A stretch of DNA of 64,000 nt, taken from assembly GCF_000217715.1 (NCBI RefSeq), contig NC_015666.1, positions 1 to 64,000 of the forward strand, read 5' to 3'. Every line of letters begins with the position of its first letter. Position 1 is the first letter of the stretch. The position numbers were made by a program, and so were the translations under genes. Positions 9,079 to 17,957 of the stretch are shown here, piece after piece. The notes below the pieces were generated by a model that worked only from the letters and a program-made list of their open reading frames with translations, ran no database searches and had not been told where the DNA came from. Origin of the DNA: Halopiger xanaduensis SH-6. Its GTDB lineage: Archaea; Halobacteriota; Halobacteria; Halobacteriales; Natrialbaceae.

Positions 9079-9165
9079 ATGGCGCGAGATTCGTTCTCAA
9101 CGCCGGACGAGGATAGAGGAAGTCGGGGCAACCCGGCTGGGCGTGAAATTCCGCGACGAACGTAG
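9079..9165 (+). CDS. possible 28-codon leader ORF upstream of the LeuA/CimA-type gene
   Basis: ATG at 9079 opens a 28-codon ORF (MARDSFSTPDEDRG then SRGNPAGREIPRRT) ending with TAG at 9163-9165. It overlaps the GTG start of the synthase (9143) in another frame, so the two could be translationally coupled. The promoter-like TTTAAG at 9045 would place the mRNA 5' end almost at this ATG. The peptide is not rich in Leu, Ile or Val, so a classic attenuation peptide is not supported. It may be a coupling or regulatory ORF, or may simply be untranslated leader. Confidence 0.35.
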   Translation: MARDSFSTPDEDRGSRGNPAGREIPRRT

Positions 9166-10714
9166 TCGCAGTTCAACACTCTTGCCTGTCAATCACTCCA
9201 CCGAACAGACGATTCCATCGGATCGTACAGTCCGCCTTCTCGATACGACGCTTCGTGACGGCGAACAAGCGCCGGGCGTCTCGCTGTCGCCCGACGAAAA
9301 AGTCGAGATCGCCCGATCGCTCGAGCGCGCGGGCGTCGCCGTCATCGAAGCGGGCAGCGCCTGTACCGGCGCGGGTGAGCGGCAGGCGATCTCGCGGGTC
9401 ACCGACCTCGACCTCGACGCGCGAGTGACGAGCTTCTGTCGCGGCCTCGAGCACGACATCGACCTCGCGCTCGAGTGCGACGTCGACGGGGTCCACATCG
9501 TCGTGCCCGCCAGCGACCGCCACGTCGAGGAGAAAGTCGGCACCTCCCGCGAGGACAACCTCGAGGCGACCGCCGAACTCGTCGAGTACGCGACGGACCA
9601 CGACCTCTGGGTCGAGGTCATCGGCGAGGACGGCTCCCGGGCCGACCTCGATTACCTCGAGGAACTCATGGAAACCGCCCTCGACGCGGGCGCCGATCGG
9701 ACCTGCTTCGCCGACACCGTCGGCCACACGGGGCCCGAGCGCACCGCCGAGGCGGTCTCGCGACTCGCCGAACTGGGTCCGGTCAGCGCCCACACCCACG
9801 ACGATCTGGGACTGGGCGTGACCAACGCCATCGCGGCCGTGGCCTCGGGCGCCGACCTGGTGCACTGCACGGTCAACGGACTCGGTGAGCGCGCCGGGAA
9901 CGTGGCGCTCGAGGAGGTCGCAATCGCCCTCTCGCACGTCTACGACGTCGAAACGCTCGAACTCGAACAGCTGTACGACCTCGCGCAGGTCGTCTCGCGG
10001 GCGACGGGCGTCCAGCTGCCGCCGAATAAGGCCGTCATCGGGGAGAACGCGTTCACCCACGAGAGCGGCATCCACACGGACGGCACGCTGAAGGACGACA
10101 AGATGTACGAGCCCTACGCGCCCGAGACGGTCGGCCGCGAGCGCCGCCTCGCGCTCGGCAAACACACCGGCCGCGCGGGCGTCAAGGCCACGCTCGACGA
10201 ACACGACGTCGAGGCGACGGACAACGAGATCGCCGAGATCGCCACCCGCGTCACGGAACTGGGCGACCGCGGCCGCCGGGTCACCGACGCCGACCTGCTG
10301 GCGATCGCCGAGGACGTCACCGGCGACGATCGCGAGCGCGTCGTCGAACTCCTCGACCTCAACGCCACGAGCGGGGGCTCGGTCCCCACCGCGAGCATCC
10401 GGCTCGAGGTCGAGGGCGAGGAGCGCGTCGCCAGCGGCACCGGCTCCGGTCCCGTCGACGCGGCCGTCTCCGCGGTTCGGGAGGCGCTCGGGTCGATGGC
10501 CGACGCCGAACTCGAGTCCTACCACGTCGACGCCGTCACGGGCGGCACGGACGCCGTCGTGACCGTCGAAGTGACGATGGCGCGGGACGATCGGTCGGTG
10601 ACCGTCGCCCGCAGCGAGGCCGACATCACGCGCGCGAGCGTCGAAGCGATGGTCGACGCGCTCGATCGGCTGCTCGCGACGGACCGGCAACCGCTCACGC
10701 CGGCCGACGACTAA
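9143..10714 (+). CDS. 2-isopropylmalate synthase / (R)-citramalate synthase family protein
   Basis: Encodes up to 523 residues. The HMGL-like TIM barrel starts with RLLDTTLRDGEQAPGVSLS (the signature RD.EQ.PG that binds the divalent metal), has HTHDDLGLGVTNAIAA and VNGLGERAGNVALEE, and later GENAFTHESGIHTDG. The C-terminal ~110 residues (SIRLEVEGEERVASG onward) form a LeuA regulatory dimer domain, the site of leucine or isoleucine feedback. It condenses acetyl-CoA with 2-oxoisovalerate (LeuA) or pyruvate (CimA), and I cannot decide which from sequence alone. No ilv or leu genes follow, unlike the usual haloarchaeal cluster. The start is uncertain: GTG at 9143 is the longest choice, and a TTG at 9182 would still keep the catalytic core. 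Confidence 0.88.
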   Translation: MKFRDERSRSSTLLPVNHSTEQTIPSDRTVRLLDTTLRDGEQAPGVSLSPDEKVEIARSLERAGVAVIEAGSACTGAGERQAISRVTDLDLDARVTSFCRGLEHDIDLALECDVDGVHIVVPASDRHVEEKVGTSREDNLEATAELVEYATDHDLWVEVIGEDGSRADLDYLEELMETALDAGADRTCFADTVGHTGPERTAEAVSRLAELGPVSAHTHDDLGLGVTNAIAAVASGADLVHCTVNGLGERAGNVALEEVAIALSHVYDVETLELEQLYDLAQVVSRATGVQLPPNKAVIGENAFTHESGIHTDGTLKDDKMYEPYAPETVGRERRLALGKHTGRAGVKATLDEHDVEATDNEIAEIATRVTELGDRGRRVTDADLLAIAEDVTGDDRERVVELLDLNATSGGSVPTASIRLEVEGEERVASGTGSGPVDAAVSAVREALGSMADAELESYHVDAVTGGTDAVVTVEVTMARDDRSVTVARSEADITRASVEAMVDALDRLLATDRQPLTPADD

Positions 10715-10750
10715 GAGCGGGCGGCGAGAACCGGGACGGAAGAGGGCACG

Positions 10751-10804
10751 ATTCGGATTCGGATTCGGATTCGGATTCGGATTCGGATTCGAATTCGCAT
10801 TCGT
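10751..10804. repeat. hexanucleotide tandem repeat (ATTCGG)n
   Basis: Six perfect copies of ATTCGG (10751-10786) are followed by three copies differing in the last base (ATTCGA, ATTCGC, ATTCGT), ending in a T-run. It lies 37 bases after the stop of the LeuA/CimA gene, in non-coding DNA. The T-run at 10803-10807 could serve as an archaeal transcription terminator. The same hexamer in coding form encodes Ser-Glu repeats at about 33757-33781. Confidence 0.9.
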
Positions 10805-10884
10805 TTTTCCGCGGTTCGAACGCGAGCCCCTGACTCGAGTCAGTCGGCCGCTCTCCGATCGGGTGCGATACTGCGAGCAGTCGT

Positions 10885-11082
10885 TCAGTGGAACGGCTGC
10901 CGACTGAGCAGGCCCCAGGGATCGAACAGGTACACGGCGGCGAGAAACAGCGCGACGAGAATCACGACCAGCCGCGCGATCAGTCCGGCCGACAGGCTGC
11001 CGTCCAACTCGAGGGTCGTAGCCATCAGCCCGGCGACGGCGATCCAGATGGTGCCGACGACGATGCGGTCGCGAGCGTTCAT
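10885..11082 (-). CDS. small two-helix membrane protein
   Basis: Encodes 65 residues (start MNARDRIVVGTIWIAVAGLM). Two hydrophobic segments (about residues 8-24 and 31-53) are joined by a short polar loop, ending DPWGLLSRQPFH. I do not recognise a family. Its size, hydrophobicity and codon use look like a genuine haloarchaeal membrane protein. It is downstream of and co-directional with the ferredoxin gene at 11170-12603, separated by a repeat-rich 87-base gap. Confidence 0.6.
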   Translation of the reverse strand: MNARDRIVVGTIWIAVAGLMATTLELDGSLSAGLIARLVVILVALFLAAVYLFDPWGLLSRQPFH

Positions 11083-11125
11083 ACCCGAGTGTTCGACCGG
11101 ACGGTAATGAAGGCCCCGTCCTGCG

Positions 11126-11161
11126 GCGGTCCTCGGACCGCGGACCGCTGACCGCGGACCG
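11126..11161. repeat. inverted repeat and CGGACCG heptamer repeats after the ferredoxin gene
   Basis: GCGGTCC (11126-11132) is complementary to GGACCGC (11135-11141), and CGGACCG-type heptamers recur four times in tandem from 11134 to 11161 (one with two changes). It begins nine bases beyond the ferredoxin stop codon. It may act as a terminator hairpin or be simple slippage repeat. Confidence 0.5.
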
Positions 11162-11169
11162 CGGCGCGG

Positions 11170-12603
11170 TCAGTACAGGCCGCCGTCGACCGTCTCGTCG
11201 TCGAGGACGTTCTTTCGGTTGTCGACCATGCCGACCTCCTCGTAGGAGACCGGACCGGGGACCTGCTCGGCCTCCGACCCCGGCTCGTTCCCGATATAGA
11301 GGACGTTCGGATGGGTGTCGTACTCCTCGAGGAGCCGGTACGTCGAGTCGGCATCGCCGAACTCGCCCGCCAGGAGTTGCGACGCTTCCTCCTCGGTCAT
11401 GCCGTCGCCGCCCTCCTCGTCGGCCGGCTCCTGTTCGCCCTCGAGGATCGCGATCGCTTCCTGTATCTCCTCGTCGTCGTCGGTCGCCTGATTCCGCGCC
11501 CGGGCGAGCGGGACGTTCTCGACGTACTGTTGGGGATCGCTCTCGGGGTCGTTCATGTCGCCGAACTGGATCGCGCCGGGCGGGCAGGCCTGCTCGCAGG
11601 CGGTCGTCCCGACAAGGTCTTCGCCCATCTGGCCGTCCTGTCGGGCCGGGTCGAAGACGCACTTCTGCATGACCCCGCGGGGACCGCGGCCGCTGACCCA
11701 GCGGTCGCGCTGGTCGTACATCATCTCCTCGTCCAACTCCTCCGCGTCGACGTTCGGTTCGTTCCACTGGAAGTAGTTGACGCCGTACGGACAGGCGACC
11801 TGGCAGTACCGGCAGCCGATGCAGACGTCGTAGTCGGTCAGGACGAGCCCGCCCTGATCTCGCGTGTGACGGGCCGTCGTCGGACAGACCTTCTCGCAGG
11901 GCGCGTCCGTGCAGTGCTGGCACGGCCGGACGATGTAGTTGAAGTCCCGCGTCGACTCGAAGTCGTCCGGCTCCGGGGATTCGACGGTCCCGTCCTCGTA
12001 GGCCAGGACGTACATCCAGTTGGCGCCCTCGTCCCAGTTGTGCTCGGCGTTGCACGCGACGACGCAGGAGAGACAGCCGTCGCAGGAGTCGAGGTCGATG
12101 GCCATGCCCCACTGGGTTTCGTCGCCGCCGTGGCCCTCCCCCTCGCCGCCGCTTTCGTTTCCGCTCTCGTTCTGGCTCTCGTTTTGAGCGGCCACGTTGG
12201 GCTCCGCGTCGGCGCCGTCGCTGGTCGCGCTCCACGCGCCGAAGCCGAAGATGCCGGCGCCAGCACCCATCTTCTTCATCATGTCGCGCCGGGATTCGTC
12301 GCCCAGACCGAACCGTGAGAGCGTCCGCTCGAACCGACCCTCCTCCTCGCGCTTCGCTTCGATCTCCTCGGCCATCGGCCGGGAGTCCTCGCCGAACTCC
12401 TCCATCACGTCCTCGTGATACCGATCGTAGAAGGCCTCGTCGCTGAGTTCGCCCTTCGTCACCCGCATGGCGTCTCGGGCCATCTCCATCCCGAGCTCGG
12501 CGTCGTACTCGGTGTCCTCGAGCATCTTCTCGAACTCTTCTTCGGCCGCTTCGCCGAGGGGGTGGAACCCGTCGTCGCTCGCGTCCTCGTCTCGAGGACT
12601 CAT
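11170..12603 (-). CDS. multi-cluster 4Fe-4S ferredoxin (DMSO reductase-family iron-sulfur subunit type, NrfC/DmsB-like)
   Basis: Encodes 477 residues. A ~100-residue acidic N-terminal region precedes a twin-arginine-like motif (SRRDMMKKMG, Arg105-Arg106) and a short hydrophobic stretch. Cysteine clusters follow: C174/C177/C180/C184, C228/C231/C236/C240, C261/C264/C267/C271 (IGCRYCQVACPYGVNYF), and a fourth set with C315, C336 and C340 where the expected second cysteine is Asp (KCVFD). This is the architecture of electron-transfer subunits of membrane molybdopterin oxidoreductases. No molybdopterin subunit or NrfD-type membrane anchor is adjacent, so its partner must be encoded elsewhere. The final ~110 residues are acidic and linker-like. 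ATG at 12603 is the only plausible start. Confidence 0.88.
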   Translation of the reverse strand: MSPRDEDASDDGFHPLGEAAEEEFEKMLEDTEYDAELGMEMARDAMRVTKGELSDEAFYDRYHEDVMEEFGEDSRPMAEEIEAKREEEGRFERTLSRFGLGDESRRDMMKKMGAGAGIFGFGAWSATSDGADAEPNVAAQNESQNESGNESGGEGEGHGGDETQWGMAIDLDSCDGCLSCVVACNAEHNWDEGANWMYVLAYEDGTVESPEPDDFESTRDFNYIVRPCQHCTDAPCEKVCPTTARHTRDQGGLVLTDYDVCIGCRYCQVACPYGVNYFQWNEPNVDAEELDEEMMYDQRDRWVSGRGPRGVMQKCVFDPARQDGQMGEDLVGTTACEQACPPGAIQFGDMNDPESDPQQYVENVPLARARNQATDDDEEIQEAIAILEGEQEPADEEGGDGMTEEEASQLLAGEFGDADSTYRLLEEYDTHPNVLYIGNEPGSEAEQVPGPVSYEEVGMVDNRKNVLDDETVDGGLY

Positions 12604-12823
12604 TGCCCGCCGTCACCCCGGACTCTGGCCGGTATCATGTCACTCAATCCCATAGTAGTCACGAACGTGTGAGCCGACCACACCGACTTCGATAAAAAAC
12701 AGGCCTGCGAGTGATGGGCAAACCGCGGTCCCGAGCGGTTACTCGAGGAATTTCAGCGCTCGAGAGATATCGCTGGGGAACGATTCAGTCTGTAACGGGA
12801 CGCTCGAGACTGCCGTTCGCGGG

Positions 12824-12849
12824 AAAAGCGCCGAGCGGGAGATTTGAAC
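12824..12849. repeat. duplicated 3' end and flank of tRNA-Ser(CGA)
   Basis: The 26 bases at 12824-12849 match 12969-12994 at 24 of 26 positions. The latter span the last ~20 bases of the tRNA-Ser gene plus its 3' flank AAAAGC. A tRNA 3'-end duplication 145 bases away looks like the scar of site-specific integration and excision, or a recombination remnant. Confidence 0.7.
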
Positions 12850-12901
12850 AACGCCCAGACGTGCTCGCTGCGCTGTGCGCGTCTGGCCTCGTTCAAATCT
12901 C
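12839..12901. repeat. imperfect inverted repeat built from the tRNA 3' fragment
   Basis: GAGATTTGAAC (12839-12849) is perfectly complementary to GTTCAAATCTC (12891-12901), and inside it CCAGACG (12855-12861) pairs with CGTCTGG (12880-12886). The T-arm sequence of the tRNA is thus present a third time, inverted. Confidence 0.75.
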
Positions 12902-12909
12902 CGACGTCG

Positions 12910-12972
12910 TTTTGCAGCAACGAGAGTTGGTTCGCACCGCTACGCGGTGCTCATCGGTTTGTTGCTGCAAAA
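12910..12972. repeat. 12-base perfect inverted repeat abutting tRNA-Ser(CGA)
   Basis: TTTTGCAGCAAC (12910-12921) and GTTGCTGCAAAA (12961-12972) are perfect complements, with an inner small hairpin GCACCGC/GCGGTGC. Its right edge touches the tRNA 3' end. The T-run could also terminate the tRNA transcript on the minus strand. Confidence 0.75.
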
Positions 12973-12973
12973 G

Positions 12974-13058
12974 CGCCGAGAGGGAGATTTGAACTCCCGA
13001 GTCCGTGAGGACAGCAGATTTCGAATCTGCCGCCTTGGCCGGGCTAGGCTATCTCGGC
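12974..13058 (-). tRNA. tRNA-Ser (anticodon CGA)
   Basis: On the minus strand the acceptor arms GCCGAGA (13058-13052) and TCTCGGC (12981-12975) pair, with discriminator G at 12974, as usual for serine. The anticodon arm GCAGA-TTCGAAA-TCTGC gives anticodon CGA, reading UCG. A long variable arm and T-loop TTCAAAT mark a class II tRNA of 85 bases. CCA is not encoded. Confidence 0.95.
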
Positions 13059-13187
13059 TCACTCCGATATACCCGGGAGACGTTTTTACCGGTTTCGATT
13101 TTTCTCGCCGGCTGCACCGTGATATCGTATCGAGTATCGAGTGCCGGGAGCGAAAACGATTTGACACGAGGCGCCGACGGCGTCCCT

Positions 13188-14138
<951 letters not shown>

Positions 14139-14167
14139 GCGAGCGCCGGTGCCGGTTCGAACGGTAC

Positions 14168-14479
14168 TCAGGACGGCGAGTGCCCGCACTCGAGACACGC
14201 CGATCCGTCTGCGAGCGTCGGCGCACCGCAGTGCGGGCAGCGGATAACTGACCCGTCACCGAACGCAGACGACTCCGCCTCGCCCGGAAGTACGTCGCTG
14301 AACGTCGGCTCGAGCCCGTCCGCGTACTCCTCGCGCTCGGCGACCCGCTCGAGCAGGGCGTCGTCGCGCAGCCACTCGAGGAAGCGACAGAGCCCGAGAA
14401 ACAGCAGCGTCGGGCCGATCATCACGCCCCCGGCGATGAGGAGTCGATAGGCGAGCGGGATCGACGCGAGGTCGATCAT
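14168..14479 (-). CDS. membrane protein with C-terminal zinc ribbon
   Basis: Encodes 103 residues. One hydrophobic segment (about residues 11-33) is followed by a charged helix (LEWLRDDALLERVAEREE) and ends with a zinc ribbon CPHCGAPTLADGSACLECGH (two C-x2-C pairs). This is a common haloarchaeal arrangement (DUF7577-like) of unknown function, perhaps a membrane-anchored adaptor. It converges with the MoxR gene, whose stop is 29 bases away. Confidence 0.75.
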   Translation of the reverse strand: MIDLASIPLAYRLLIAGGVMIGPTLLFLGLCRFLEWLRDDALLERVAEREEYADGLEPTFSDVLPGEAESSAFGDGSVIRCPHCGAPTLADGSACLECGHSPS

Positions 14480-14604
14480 GCGACTACGTAGCGCGACCGA
14501 TAGATAAGAGTATTTCTCCGGATCGGTTCACCGTCAATTCGCCACCGGTTCAGACCGGTACGCGCTACCGGTTTCGAACCGGGATACCGTCGCCGTGAGC
14601 CGCG

Positions 14605-17295
14605 TTATCCGGTGTTCTTCATGCCGGCCGCAATTCCCTTCACCGTGAGCCGCAGCGTCCGTTCCTCGACGTCGGTGCGGTGGGTCTGATCCAGCAGGTA
14701 GGTCTGGAGTAGGTTCAGCGGATCGACGTAGGGGTTCCGGCGCTCTAAGTTCTCGCCGAGCCAGTCGCGGGTGTGGAGCTGGTCGCGCTGGCCGATCGTC
14801 TTGACCAGTTCGGCCGCGCGCTCGTACTCGTCGGTGAGCCGCGGGAAGAACTGCTCGCGCAGTTCCTCGTCGGCCAGGTCGGCGTACTGCTCGGCGATCT
14901 CGAGTTCGGTTCGAGAGAGCGAGAGCGCGGCGTTGTCCAGCGTCGTCTGGAAGAACGGCCAGTCCTCGTACATCTGCTGGAGCGTCTCGACGTCGCCGCC
15001 GTCCTCGAGGTAGGCGTCGACGCCGGTCGCGATGGCGTACCAGCCCGGCAGGATGCACCGGGATTGGGTCCAGGAGAACACCCACGGGATCGCGCGCAGG
15101 TCCTCGACGGTGCGCTCGCCCGACCGCGAGGCCGGCCGCGAGCCCAGGTTGAGGTCTTCGATGACGGTGATCGGCGTCGCCTGCTCGAAGTACTGGACGA
15201 AGCCGTCGCTCTCTAAGAGGTCGCGGTACTCCTGCCGAGCGGCGTCGGCCATCGTCTCCATCGCGTCCATCCATTCCTCGGGGACGTCCTCCTCGGGCTG
15301 GTGGATGGCGTTGTGGCGGGCGCGCAGTTGCGCGTTCAGCATCTGCTCGATGTTGCGCTCCGCGATGCGGGGGTTGGCGTACTTCTCGGCGATCGCCTCG
15401 CCCTGCTCGGTGAACTTGACTTGGCCCGTCACGGTGCTGTTGGGCAGGGCCAGCAGCGCCTCGTTCATCGGGCCGCCGCCCCGCGAGATGGAGCCGCCGC
15501 GGCCGTGGAACAGCCGCATCGTCACGTCGAAGTCGTCGCAGATCTCGCCGAGTCGGCGCTGGTTCTTGTACAGCGACCAGTTCGCGGCGAGGAAGCCGTT
15601 CTCCTTGTTCGAGTCGGAGTACCCCAGCATGATCTCCTGGGTCTGTCCCCGGGCCTCGAGCGCCTGCGAGTAGGCCTCGTTCTCGAACAGCGAGCCCATG
15701 ATCCGCCGGGCGCCCGAGAGGGCGTATTCCGTCTCGAGCAGCGGGACGATGTCGATCCCGCAGTGCTCGGGGAGGGAGACGACGCCGGCCTGATCCGCGA
15801 GGAAGAGGACCTCGAGGACGTGGCTGGGCTCGTCGGTCATCGAGATGCAGTAGGTGTCGATCGCCTCGACGCCGTACTCGGTCTGCCACTCCGCGAGGTT
15901 GTCGAACAGTCGGAGCACGCGGGCCGAATCGTCGGAGAGATCCTCGGTGTCCGAGAGGTCGATCACGGGCTCGTCCTGCAGGACCGCGTCGGTGAGCCAC
16001 TCGGCGCGCTCCTCCTCGGACATCGCGTGGTAGTCGATCCCCTCGCTCTCGAGCGCCTCCGCGATGGCGTCGGTGTGTTTCTGCTGGTGGTCGCGCAGGT
16101 CCAGACTCGCCAGCGAGAAACCGAAGGTAGCGACGCGTCGCCGGATCGGGTCGACGTGTGCGTCGACGACGCTTTCGGCGCCGTTATCGCGAAGCGTCTC
16201 GGCGATGATCTCGAGGTCCTCGAGGAGTTCGTCGGCGTCGTCGTAGCCGCCGGGCCGGACGTCGCCGACCCGGTCGAGGCGCTCGCGCATGAGCTTGAGC
16301 TTCTGGCGGTAGGGCTCGTCGGGATAGCGCTCCTCGGCGGTGCGGGCGCTGCCCGGGAGCCGCTCGCGGTCGCGCTCGAGGGAGGCCTCGAACGCGGAGT
16401 CCGTTTCGATCCGGCTGCCGTCCTGGCTCAGCACGCCGGAGAGGCGCTTGAGTTGGAGCCGGTACTGCTCGAGGATGACCGATCGCTGGCGCTCTAAGGT
16501 GTTGGCCGTCACCTCGGGGGTAACGTACGGGTTGCCGTCGCGGTCGCTGCCGGCCCACGAGCGGAACTCGAAGAGCTTCGGAATATCGATGTCGCCGTCG
16601 ACCTCCTCGTCGATGGCGTCGGCGAGTTCGTCGTAGACCTCGCCGACGACGTCGAACAGGGTGTTCTCGAGGTACCACTGGACGTTGCGCGCCTCGTCTT
16701 CCGGTTCGGGCTGGCGATTCCGGACCTGGGGCGTCTGCCAGAGGCTCGTCACCTCGGCGTCGACGTCCCGCCAGACCTGGGACTTCTCCTTGTCGGTCAG
16801 CAGGCGCTCGTCGAGCGTCTCGAGGTCGGTGGAGATCGCGCGGAGCTTCGACTTGACGGTCTTGCGCCGCGCCTCGGTCGGGTGTGCCGTAAACGTCGGC
16901 TCGATCAGGACGTCGTCGAGGACCTGCTCGACGGTCTCGACGTCGTCCTCGCCGAGCTGTTCGGCCGCCGTCTCGAGGCTGTCCTCGAGCGTTCCCTCCT
17001 GGGATTCGGTCCGGATCGTGCGGACGCGCTCGCGCTCCTCGGCGAGGTTGATCAGTTCGAAGTAGCTCGTGAACGCCCGCGCGACGATCCGCTGCTGGTG
17101 GGGCGAGAGGTTCTCGAGTTCGGAGATGAGCGGTTGTCGCGAGTCTATCTCGCCCGAGCGGTAGTCGATCGCGGCGCGTCGACACGATTCGACCGTCTCG
17201 AACGATTTCCGCGAGGTCTGTTCCTCGATGACGTCCCCGAGCAGCGCGCCGAGCTCGCGAACGTCCTGCCGAACGTCTCTGTTATGAAGTTGCAT
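14605..17295 (-). CDS. ppc: phosphoenolpyruvate carboxylase
   Basis: Encodes 896 residues from the ATG at 17295 (MQLHNRDVRQDVRELG); the earlier in-frame start adds nine residues without support. It catalyses PEP + bicarbonate to oxaloacetate + phosphate, the main anaplerotic step. The family signatures are all present: TAHPTEARR (catalytic His138), GYSDSNKENGFLAANW near residue 557, FHGRGGSISRGGGP near 595-608, and the conserved C-terminal MKNTG end. The length is typical of the bacterial-type enzyme, not the short archaeal PepcA type, and this bacterial form is normal in haloarchaea. The gene is monocistronic. Confidence 0.96.
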   Translation of the reverse strand: MQLHNRDVRQDVRELGALLGDVIEEQTSRKSFETVESCRRAAIDYRSGEIDSRQPLISELENLSPHQQRIVARAFTSYFELINLAEERERVRTIRTESQEGTLEDSLETAAEQLGEDDVETVEQVLDDVLIEPTFTAHPTEARRKTVKSKLRAISTDLETLDERLLTDKEKSQVWRDVDAEVTSLWQTPQVRNRQPEPEDEARNVQWYLENTLFDVVGEVYDELADAIDEEVDGDIDIPKLFEFRSWAGSDRDGNPYVTPEVTANTLERQRSVILEQYRLQLKRLSGVLSQDGSRIETDSAFEASLERDRERLPGSARTAEERYPDEPYRQKLKLMRERLDRVGDVRPGGYDDADELLEDLEIIAETLRDNGAESVVDAHVDPIRRRVATFGFSLASLDLRDHQQKHTDAIAEALESEGIDYHAMSEEERAEWLTDAVLQDEPVIDLSDTEDLSDDSARVLRLFDNLAEWQTEYGVEAIDTYCISMTDEPSHVLEVLFLADQAGVVSLPEHCGIDIVPLLETEYALSGARRIMGSLFENEAYSQALEARGQTQEIMLGYSDSNKENGFLAANWSLYKNQRRLGEICDDFDVTMRLFHGRGGSISRGGGPMNEALLALPNSTVTGQVKFTEQGEAIAEKYANPRIAERNIEQMLNAQLRARHNAIHQPEEDVPEEWMDAMETMADAARQEYRDLLESDGFVQYFEQATPITVIEDLNLGSRPASRSGERTVEDLRAIPWVFSWTQSRCILPGWYAIATGVDAYLEDGGDVETLQQMYEDWPFFQTTLDNAALSLSRTELEIAEQYADLADEELREQFFPRLTDEYERAAELVKTIGQRDQLHTRDWLGENLERRNPYVDPLNLLQTYLLDQTHRTDVEERTLRLTVKGIAAGMKNTG

Positions 17296-17957
17296 ATCAC
17301 GTGGATTGCGTCGGGAGTCCAAAAATCCCTAGTTAGTCGATTCTCTATTCGATACGTTTCTTTCTGTGATAGTCGATCTAACGTGGCTAACGCTGAACGG
17401 CCCTAGCGCATCGAACGGCGGACCCGCTGTCCGAATCGTGTCAACGTGAACCATCCGCTGATCCAGACATTCACTCACATCGTAATAATTCTACCGTGTT
17501 GTCGCTTTGAACTACCCACCATATTCGGCCCCGTCAGCGGATTTCGAGTCAGTCGGGCGAGTGGAGCCGTGCCCGTCAACGGACTAACCTGATCGCGTTG
17601 GCCGTTGACCGGTCCCCCCTGAACATCGGTCGTCCTTCCAACAGTAACTGTGCGGCTATTCAGAATGATGTTCTGTAAAATTGATATCGGAGCCTACATC
17701 AGCCGAAAGCGGCTGCAGGTGCCGGCAACGACACCGATCGGTACGCTGAACTGCGGCAGGTCGCAATTCCGAACCGGCATATCGGATCCCTTCGCGTGCG
17801 CTGCTGGATTACTATCCGCGACTGCAGCGTGGCTCGAGTCGCGATTCGATCGCGGCCCGCTGCTCGAGCCGATACCGAAATCGTCTCGGGAGAAACGGAC
17901 GTCGAACCGCCGATATTCGGAGATACGGTTTTCTCGCAGCGGCCCCTATAGAACGCG
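17296..17957. other. 662-base intergenic region without a convincing gene
   Basis: This stretch between the divergent ppc and zinc-ribbon genes is lower in GC than its surroundings, notably 17330-17400 and 17470-17560. The only ORF (17650-17961, plus strand, 103 codons) has a composition rich in Ser, Arg and Cys, unlike haloarchaeal proteins. A short palindrome CAGAATGATGTTCTG lies at about 17661. Promoters for both neighbours must lie here; I see nothing else firm. Confidence 0.5.

Larger units (their letters stand above)
12604..12973. other. intergenic region with duplicated tRNA flank and two large hairpins
   Basis: No convincing gene lies here. The left part (12604-12820) is unremarkable promoter DNA of the ferredoxin gene. 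The right part holds a near copy of the tRNA-Ser 3' end with its flank and two back-to-back inverted repeats, listed separately. Confidence 0.6.

Noticed and set aside
10751-10804. Tandem repeat considered as a CRISPR array
   Set aside because: The units are only 6 bases and contiguous with no spacers; no cas genes in the window.
9173-12616. A 1147-codon minus-strand open frame containing an Asn-Pro repeat
   Set aside because: It runs antisense to the LeuA/CimA gene and across the hexamer repeat, with an arginine-rich composition; it is a high-GC shadow frame.
12711-12992. Plus-strand open frame across the repeat region before tRNA-Ser
   Set aside because: It consists largely of the tRNA-flank repeats and hairpins and has no protein-like features.
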